From contig NC_133911.1 in assembly GCF_964199755.1 (NCBI RefSeq), positions 3,375,001 to 3,439,000 on the forward strand: a DNA stretch of 64,000 nt, in the 5' to 3' direction. The notes beneath the pieces are model-generated. The model saw only the letters and a program-made list of their open reading frames with translations. It was not told the origin of the DNA and did not search any database. Shown one piece after another: positions 56,601 to 64,000 of this stretch. The position numbers were made by a program, and so were the translations under genes. How positions within the stretch are numbered: the stretch's first letter is position 1; the number at the start of each line of letters is the position of its first letter. This DNA is from Larus michahellis. Its lineage: Eukaryota; Chordata; Aves; Charadriiformes; Laridae.

Positions 56601-59239
56601 TTGTTTCTTGATTTGTTTTTGTTTCAGTGCAGACCAAATCAAATTTGGCATGAGCAGACACTTACAGCTGAAGTTGATGGAGTTACAGTGCTGTAATACC
56701 AGTCTCAGTTAGATCAGAACCAGAAATATTATGGAAAGGGCTAAACTCCTTTGTGGAATCTGGAATGTGATTTTCCTGCAGTCCTTGGGTGGAACCAGGC
56801 CACACAGAGCTTGTGTGCACATCAAAACAAAGGTATGATTACAGCACAGGTAGAGAGATTGTTAAAAGGAATAGCTTCTCATGAGCAGACCGTGAGGAAC
56901 AAGAGTGACAACACACTCCACGGAAGAGCCTGTCAGGAATTTTCATGGGCCAGGATGTCAGAGGGGGAACTGAGGAGCGAGATGAGTCCATTCTTGTGGA
57001 TTTTGGCATAGCTTGGGGGAGCAGATACCTGCAATAGTGGGGCTGTAGGGAGTTCTACCTATCAACAGCGTGTCAGATGGGGATGTCCAAAAATTGAAAG
57101 CCAGTAATTCAGTGTTGTAATCCAAGAAAGTTAAAGCATCAGGAAGGCCGGAGAATATTAACAGTTCTACATAGCTCCTCTGACTACCTGGGATATCCTG
57201 TGGCACCATTACCAAACCAGGCACACCTGCGGTCCTTGGAGCACAGAAGAAAAAGCCTTGCCTGCTGTTGTGAGCATGATGACAGTGGCTTGTGTTCTTG
57301 TTGTGTAAGAGTGAAGGTGGCCAAGGATTGCCAGCCTGCTCTTTGGTGATCTGAGGAGAACGGCAGGGGGAGGGATTGCGGATGGGCTTGGTGACTGAAT
57401 GGAACTGGGATAGGGGCTCCAGGATGTTGCGGATGGTGGAAATGTGAAGAGGAGCTTGTGTGAAACTACTGTGAGGGAGGATGTGAGGGTGATGGTGTGG
57501 TTTCAGTCTTGAAGTAGTGCTTTGCTTGTGACTGGATTTCTTGCTGGGGATGGAGAATTCTGAGGTCTTTGCAAGTGATGAAGTAGCTGTGGTCCAAGGA
57601 AAGCATCTCAGTCTACCAGCTAAACAATTGGGAATGTGACCTGCTGCCTAGTATGGTATGTGTCTTGGCTGTTGTTTTAGCCACCCCTGCCACTTATCTG
57701 GGATCGTGTTAGTGCCACCTAATAGGGCACAAGTTTGGTCAAACCAGAAAGAGCTGTTGTCATGGCTGGGTGAAGCTCCCCACTGCAGGAGCATGTGTAC
57801 TGTAAGGGCCCAGTGCTGTTCTGAGAGCTATCCAACGCTATGGGCCTCCCTAGTGTAGGAATCAATGTCAAGTCCCATTCCTGCCCCGTTCTTTCCACCC
57901 CTACCCACCTACCAACAATGTGGTGGGTAAGGCCTCCTATGTACCAGAAGGAACTGTCTCCTCAGAAGGTAGGACGTCAGTACTTTGATGTACACCTCTT
58001 ATAGGAGTGGAAAGTGGACCATGTCAATTTTTATAGGTATTGATACTTCTCTCTGTTAATGAGGACTATGTTAAATGTATTGGGCACCCTTATTTTTAAT
58101 GCCTTCAAATATTAAAAATATTAATAATAGAATATAACAGTAGAGGTGGAGATGAGCCTTCTTAAGCTACAGCTGGGCACCTCCTTATCTTTTAGTTTGC
58201 TTAGCCTTCCCACTGCTCTCTGGACAGTTTTTGTGATTTGCGATTAACTTGCCTTTATCTTCACTTAAGATTCACCCCTACGAAAGTGCTGGGATTGGGC
58301 AGACCCGTGACTAGTGGAGAGAAGGGTCTGGGCTTGGGCCCAGGTCCCTCTTTGCCTGCCCTTCCCCCAGAGCAGACGGCCATTCTTAGGCTGCCTTTGG
58401 CTGGACCTGATTGAAACACAAGCCGCATTCCTGCAGGTGCATAATGCTGCGCTGGTTATTCCATCAGGGTGGCACAGTCTCAAGTAATTGTCATTAATGT
58501 CTTTCTCCCTCCCTTTCATGTCTGTGAGTCAAAGGTTGGAGATCTTTACTTGCCAGTTCAAATTGCTTAGCACAGCTCATATAGACACCAGCTCAAAGTG
58601 GGGTTACTCATAAACTCCAGAGGCATTTAAATATTTTATTTGACTTCTAGGCTGCAAAATAGCTTAAGGGGAAAAAAATTTAATATGTTCTCTGAAACAA
58701 GCACTAGGAAGAGCTTTATGAGTTCCTCATCCTTGCTTTGATCAGCGGTTTAAATTTGGTAGTGGTCAGACATGCCAGTATAACCCTAGACTGATCAAGA
58801 TGGGAGTCCAAGTTGAGATTATGGCCCTTTTTTCTTCAGGAGAGGCATGTGCTGTGTGATTGCACTGGTGATCAGAACAGTGGTTTTCAAAAGCAGCCTG
58901 CCACATCCAGTGTGTAATTTAGTGTGTTAAAATTCTGGCTGAGAGAGATCCAGGCAAGACTGTGGGATAACCAGCTGTGTTTTCAAACCCTTGAAAAAAA
59001 GAGAGAGAGAATAATCGAACGTTAAACTGAAGAGTTTTGTTTGTTTGTGTGTTTCTTAATATAGAGGAATTATCAAAGGTTACTTGCCCTTAAATACTGC
59101 TGAGAAGCTCTTTAGGTCCTTTTCACATGGACTTTGTATTCTGTCAGTCTTTGGCATTGGCATGAAGTCAACGTAGCTGATCTTGCACGTGAAAATCAGA
59201 AAACTCGACTTGGAATTAACCACTAGGCCAGGGGCAGGA

Positions 59240-59430
59240 CCACTGCTTTCTGTTCCCACCCTGCCATCAACTCAGCGCAACTCTAGGCAGGTTGGTTTTC
59301 ACTCTCTCTCCCTCCTCTCAGCCTTTCTTTCCCTAATATGGGACAGTAACCTGCCTGTTGCGGAGAAACAGTTTTTTAATGTGTGTAGCACTTTGGTAAA
59401 CATGCTTTGCCTGAGTTATTTGAAGTAGTG
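59240..59430 (-). mobile_element. MIR-like SINE remnant
   Basis: CACCCTGCCATCAACTCAGC, AGGCAGGTTGGTTTTC and ATATGGGACAGTAACCTGCC parallel inverted MIR text (ctgccacttactagc, gggcaagtta, aaatgggataataacctacc). Strongly diverged. Confidence 0.45.
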
Positions 59431-62246
59431 CTCTTGCTGTACTGATGGAACGCTGCATCTTGATAGACTTCTTTACCTGTCACTTTGCAGGCTCTTGACA
59501 GGCTTTGCCTCAGTCTCCTTGGTTTCCCGAGACATACATTTTATGTTCAGTTACTTAACATAATAATAACCCCTAATATTTTTATAGCAATTATTTCTCA
59601 GTGAGTATTTTAGCTCAATGAGGGCAGAGAAATGAAGGTCTTTTTTAGGGTAATGTATGGAATGTAAGCCCTTGTTGTTGTGGAACAAGGAAACAAGGAA
59701 TAGGTGTATGGCAGTGACCTTAAAAGGGGTTAAAACTGAGACTAGAACTAGAGCCCCCTCTTTTCAGCTCTGCGCACACTCTGCTTCCTCTCCAGACTTG
59801 TTCCATAAAGCTTGGGTTTCTTTTCTTTGTTGTAACAGAATTAATTTCCATTATTATTGTTACTTAACTTTTACCATTTATCATTGTTGTGTAACTCTCC
59901 TAGCATTTAAGAAATAAAGGAGAATATAATGGAGTTTCAAGTTAAGGTTGATTTTATTTCTTGCTCTTTGGAGATGCTATCTAAGCTGTTAGCCAGCATT
60001 AGCTAATTCTTCCCAATGGCTGTGCAGTGTGTTTCATCTCAAAGCATCCTAAAGTGCTTGACAAAGTGCAGATTGAATGCAATAAGTTATTCCAGTGATT
60101 TCAATATGGTTTCCACATGGGACATCATCACTTGACTTGGTCATGGGGCCCACAGGCAAATTTTAGCTCTCCAAAAGTGTTGTATAATGAACAGAACTGT
60201 GGCTGTAGATGGGAGTTGAAACCATCTATCAGAGATGAAGGCTGGCAGCTCCTTCATAGTTCATAATTCTGCAGGTCCAGAAGGGAAGATAACGTATCCT
60301 GCTGGAATAGTTAACTGCACCGTTTTATACTTTGCTCCCAGCCCAAATTCCTCTTTTCCTTGCAGAACTAACACCTTGCAAAGTTCCTGCTGCACATTCT
60401 GCTCTTGGAGGGCTTCCATTCACTGAGTAGTATCACAGCTGGCGTGGCAGAGTTCTTCCAGGGACACTGATGGAAACAGCTTGTATTGCTGCTTGGATGG
60501 ACACTGCAGGGGGCAGGTGCAACAATTTGAAGGATCAAAGCAAGATATGAAACTAAAAAGTGGCAAAGAAGTGCATTTAGCAAACTAAGATTATTGACCA
60601 GCTCATCTAGTTCTGGTGAAAGTATTATCTTCTCTCTTACCTGGTTGGAAATTGTACTACAGCCAGTCTTCTGACATTTCATAGCACCTCTTCCCTGGGG
60701 TGAGTCATCCTGTGATGGCTGCTTGTGCCTTCTCAGATAACCAGAGGGAGGAAAGCCAAACCCAAACAGGTTAGAAGGGGTGGGAGATGAAGACAGTGAG
60801 AAATGGATGGGGAGTAGTTCCTTCTCATTGGGCTCTGCCGTTGCTGAGAATGAATGGTGAATTCTTGAGCAGGTGAAGCCAGGGGCCATGTACAATAAAG
60901 ATCTCATCCGAAGTACCTTTCTGGTACTGTTGTGGGACTTTACTGGTCAGTCGCTGCTGTAACCTGTAAGTGAGATTCTTCATGGTGAGAAGCCAAATAA
61001 GAACTGCTGAAAAAGAGATACTTTGGACAAAGTGAGATCATCCTGAAGCTGATGCCAGTCCCACTGGGAACATCTGACTCAACAGCATTTTTCTAAGATT
61101 TAAACTTACTTTTTCTTTTTTATTCCCCCTTAAGTGCCACAGGCAAACTAGAGCATTATACCATAAAAAAAAAAAAAAAAAAGCAGCCTTCAAATTATAC
61201 TCTTGGTGCTGGGAGGTAGAGATGCCACCATTCTGCTGGACTGAGGTGACACATGTTGGATTGGATTTCTGTATTTGTTCTTTGTTGGGGGAATATGGAG
61301 CTTGAGTGGAGTTTTTTTGAGGGCAATTGAGCTGCAATTATGCAATTATCTTGAAGAGCGAGGTCTTACTGCATAGCCTTACCTAGGGCTGGGAGTCGTT
61401 AATGCTTTAAGCCCATTTCTTTCTGCTGGTGCCCTGGGTCTCTGCTGACAGAGCTGGTTATTTGTTGCTGGGGCATCTTGCTGCTTTTCTCTGTCTCTAT
61501 AGGCAATGGGTCTGATTTTCCAGGAAAGCAGCTGGGGACAAGGAAAAGCTAATTTAGCAACCACAGAGCCTGCTTTACAGACCACTGAAATTAAATATTT
61601 TCATTGTCTTCAACTTGTCTGAAATGAAGTCCAGATTATCCCCATTTCCCTTCTGCCTCCCAGTCTGGGGAGAGTCTTGCCCGTGGAGAGGGAGTTGCTA
61701 GTCACTGACAGAACGAATTTCTGAGGGGAAGAAGAAACACTGGGGACCTGAGAGAAGTAGGATAAAGATCCGAATAGATGTTCCAAAGCAAAAAAACTCC
61801 TCCTAGAGGTCAAGTTTTTAAACATGTATGCGGCCCTCTGCAGATCAGCTGCTCTGAAGACAATTGCTGCAGGGAAATTTTTCAAGCGTGTCTCTCCCCT
61901 TTTTAAAAAGTGCTGCAGATGCTAAGAGGAGGTAGGAGAATCAGAAAATGGCTGAGAAAGAAAATAGATTGACTCATGATGAGTAGGAGCTGGGACTGAC
62001 CCATTAAAGTCACTGATGAGGTGTGCATCACATAAAAGTGTTTGAAAATGCTTGAGACTGCTGAAAGTGTATGTGTGCAATAGTGACTGGTTCTCCATGA
62101 TTGGCACCAAGACCAATCCAGAGAAAGTGTGGGAGTGCTGAGTTTTCATAGCCAGAGTACTGGTGTTCTAACCCACAGCGGTTTGTGTATGTGATTCAGC
62201 AACAAGGGAGGTCTTGCCTGGAAAGCATCACTTCTTCCCTTCGCAG

Positions 62247-62329
62247 ACAGAGCTTTTTGCCCAGACACCAGTGTCTCACGAAAATTTCCCTCTGAAGACC
62301 CATCTACAGCAAACACGATAGAGAAAAAG
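62247..62329 (+). CDS. Candidate exon of an unidentified gene (X)
   Basis: An 83-nt open segment between acceptor CTTCTTCCCTTCGCAG and donor AAG|GTACTT. Only one frame is open: it needs one base from a previous exon (phase 1) and ends in phase 0. It reads as RAFCPDTSVSRKFPSEDPS... to IEKK. I do not recognise the protein. The end phase fits the candidate exon at 62875. Confidence 0.3.
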
Positions 62330-62874
62330 GTACTTCCATCAAAACCAGCTTGATGTCACCCAGTGATTTGAAGTGCTCAACCTGTTGCCTTTTGCAATAA
62401 CGTTTCACATCTTTTCAGACTCATCTCCACTGTTTTGATTGTTGTGTTAAAGTCCAGTTGAGTTCCAAGACAGCAGTTAGCAGCATTTCTGCAGCAGGGG
62501 TAGGGAGGTTGGTGCCATTCTGTATGAGTATCTGATTTGCACTTGAGGTTTGCTGGGAGTCTTTGAAAGGACAGGAACATAGTTTGTCCCATGTGGTAAT
62601 TCTTCCAGCACTACAGGATCACACTGTAACAGAACTGAGATGCATCAGGCTTTTGGTAGCAATAACCGAACAGTTATCAATAGACTCAAGTTAGATGAAA
62701 AAGACACTGAAATTGGAGGAGACACTCTTCATTCCGATGAATCCCAGAAGTTGTGTGCATCTGCTAACAACGTCGGTTAATGTTTTCCATTACATTTTTC
62801 TGATTTCTTTTTAGCAGTCCCTGTGGAGCACCCAGACGAATGTCATCCTCTATTCTTTTCTTTTCCCCTCCCAG

Positions 62875-63066
62875 ATGAAATATACAGTGCCTCGTTCCTA
62901 CAGACCTGTAGGGCAATATCCCTCCAGTACACGCATTCCTCAGTTTAAGAGGGGTTTTGGAAATGTCACTGAAAATCCCCTCTGTTATTTGTATTTGAAT
63001 CCAGTGGCAATGGAAGGCCTGGGGAGATTTGCCCAGGAGGCTGGGGAGCAGATTGCTGGACTGCAG
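62875..63066 (+). CDS. Candidate exon of an unidentified gene (Y)
   Basis: A very strong acceptor (ATTCTTTTCTTTTCCCCTCCCAG) is followed at once by an in-frame open segment starting MKYTVPRSYRPVGQYPSST and continuing PQFKRGFGNV. A possible donor is CAG|GTCTTT at 63067, though the frame stays open to 63111. The Pro/Tyr/Arg-rich wording recalls small ciliary microtubule-inner proteins, but no family is recognised. The end could also lie earlier. Confidence 0.33.
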
Positions 63067-63635
63067 GTCTTTTGCCTCCCTCTAGTGTTTGATGTCTTTA
63101 TTTTCTTGTAAATTGTCAGGACTGAGTGCTGCCATGACCTGACTGTGCCCAAGGTCCGCTGCACTGCACGGAGAGGAAGAATAAAAGGAAAAACAACTTG
63201 CAGCTCTTTTAGACCAGATCCATGAGCAGTGTAACATGATTTGGGTTGCATCCTGCTGACATGTACCAGCTTGGGAGCCAGCCTACAGTGTCTTAATTTT
63301 AAGCACATCCAAACTGTGTAGTTGCAGTGATAATCTTTCTGCTTCTCTTTCTCTTTTGGGATCATTTCCATGCTTAGTTCTTATTCTGCATTGATGCTAA
63401 TCTTGCCTGGGTGAATCAGTAGAATGAGATGGAGATGAAGAGTAGCTGCATAACTTGCCTTTTTGAATGTGCTGAAAGTCTGCACATAGTGCTCAGTGTG
63501 GGGAAACTTAGGATCTCGGAAGAGGAAGAATCGGTTGGCTGACAATTCCTGCGTGGTTCATTTAGACACCAGCTTCTGATACATCCCTTCAATGATAAAA
63601 GTCCAAAACCCATTTGTCCTTTTGTTTTTAAACAG

Positions 63636-63761
63636 TGATGATTTTGGAGAAAATGCTTGAGCAAAGGAACATAAAGATTAGTCCTACTGATGCGACTCAA
63701 TACTTCGGCAACACCGATTTTGTGTTTCTAGGTCACTACCATGATTCCGCTCTGGAAGGTA
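63636..63761 (+). CDS. Candidate exon of an unidentified gene (Z)
   Basis: After acceptor TTTGTTTTTAAACAG one frame is open (phase 1): MILEKMLEQRNIKISPTDA, then ...YFGNTDFVFLGHYHDSALE up to donor GAAG|GTATCT. Its entry phase does not match the exit phase of the 63066 donor, so either another exon lies between or the acceptor is the later GGAG|AAAATG, which is phase 0. Confidence 0.33.
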
Positions 63762-64000
63762 TCTATCTTCCCTGGCTAATAAGTGTCATCGCTTTAGTTT
63801 CTAATACATCCGTGCTACTGGCCTCCTTGTAGGTACCATCAGTCCTGCAAGAGGCACAGATAGCTGGCAGGAAATGGTGGGAAGCTTGCAGTGATGCTGA
63901 GCACCTTGATCCTCCTGTGTTGCCGGAACAAATGAAAACAGAAGTCTTCGTTTCCCAGGGTTGTCTATCCAAGTGAAAGTACTCATAGTCAAACCTAGTT

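Larger units (their letters stand above)
56281..62246. other. Region right of MXRA8 without a recognised gene
   Basis: No exon with known homology was found. Two MIR-like remnants (about 56395-56600 and 59240-59430) are the only repeats named. DVL1, the mammalian neighbour on this side, shows no recognisable first exon and no CpG island appears before 64000. Confidence 0.5.

Noticed and set aside
60641-60907. Minus-strand open frame ending in a donor (AACCAG|GTAAGA)
   Set aside because: The donor looks good and the frame continues to 179 codons, but no matching acceptor or partner exon was seen and the peptide has no recognised motif. It could be tested with the candidate exons at 62-64 kb.
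56281-64000. First exon of DVL1, expected by mammalian synteny
   Set aside because: No DIX-domain start and no CpG island were found in this stretch, so DVL1 probably lies beyond the window.

Overview
The window looks like nuclear DNA from a bird. It holds several CR1 LINE copies with the typical avian 3' end (tandem ATTCTATGAT-like units), a few old MIR-like SINE remnants, two CpG islands, and spliced genes with GT-AG introns. The neighbours AURKAIP1 and MXRA8 match the conserved vertebrate block that lies at human 1p36.33. The species cannot be fixed from the sequence. No bacterial genes, CRISPR arrays or viral genes were seen.

Layout: 1-2.45 kb is intergenic with one CR1 copy. From 2.2 to 14.26 kb lies a complete six-exon gene on the + strand for a classical short-chain dehydrogenase/reductase of the C-factor/sniffer type (253 aa), starting inside a CpG island. 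From 14.8 to 16.4 kb two CR1 copies on the minus strand run up to the next CpG island; one carries a reverse-transcriptase fragment and is flanked by a target-site duplication. From 16.5 to 19.24 kb lies AURKAIP1 (mitochondrial ribosomal protein mS38, 202 aa), with a CTCF-like motif and an ETS/GABPA-type motif at its promoter and a 51-codon upstream ORF overlapping its start. From 19.2 to 37.6 kb no gene could be recognised; it holds CR1 and MIR remnants. From 37.6 to 56.26 kb lies MXRA8, ten coding exons, 436 aa, including a 21-nt microexon. MXRA8 is a two-Ig-domain cell-surface adhesion protein, known in mammals as an entry receptor for arthritogenic alphaviruses.

From 56.3 to 64 kb the sequence is mostly non-coding with two MIR-like remnants. 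Near the right edge three spaced open segments with good splice signals (62247-62329, 62875-63066, about 63636-63761) could be exons of a gene I do not recognise. DVL1, the expected next gene after MXRA8 in mammals, is not visible here.

The three firm genes are all on the + strand. They are functionally unrelated (NADPH-type oxidoreductase, mitoribosome subunit, surface Ig protein) and appear to be linked by synteny, not by pathway. The most interesting points are the AURKAIP1 upstream ORF, the MXRA8 microexon, the CTCF-like site between the first two genes, a CR1 copy with a clear target-site duplication, and the unidentified candidate exons at the right end.
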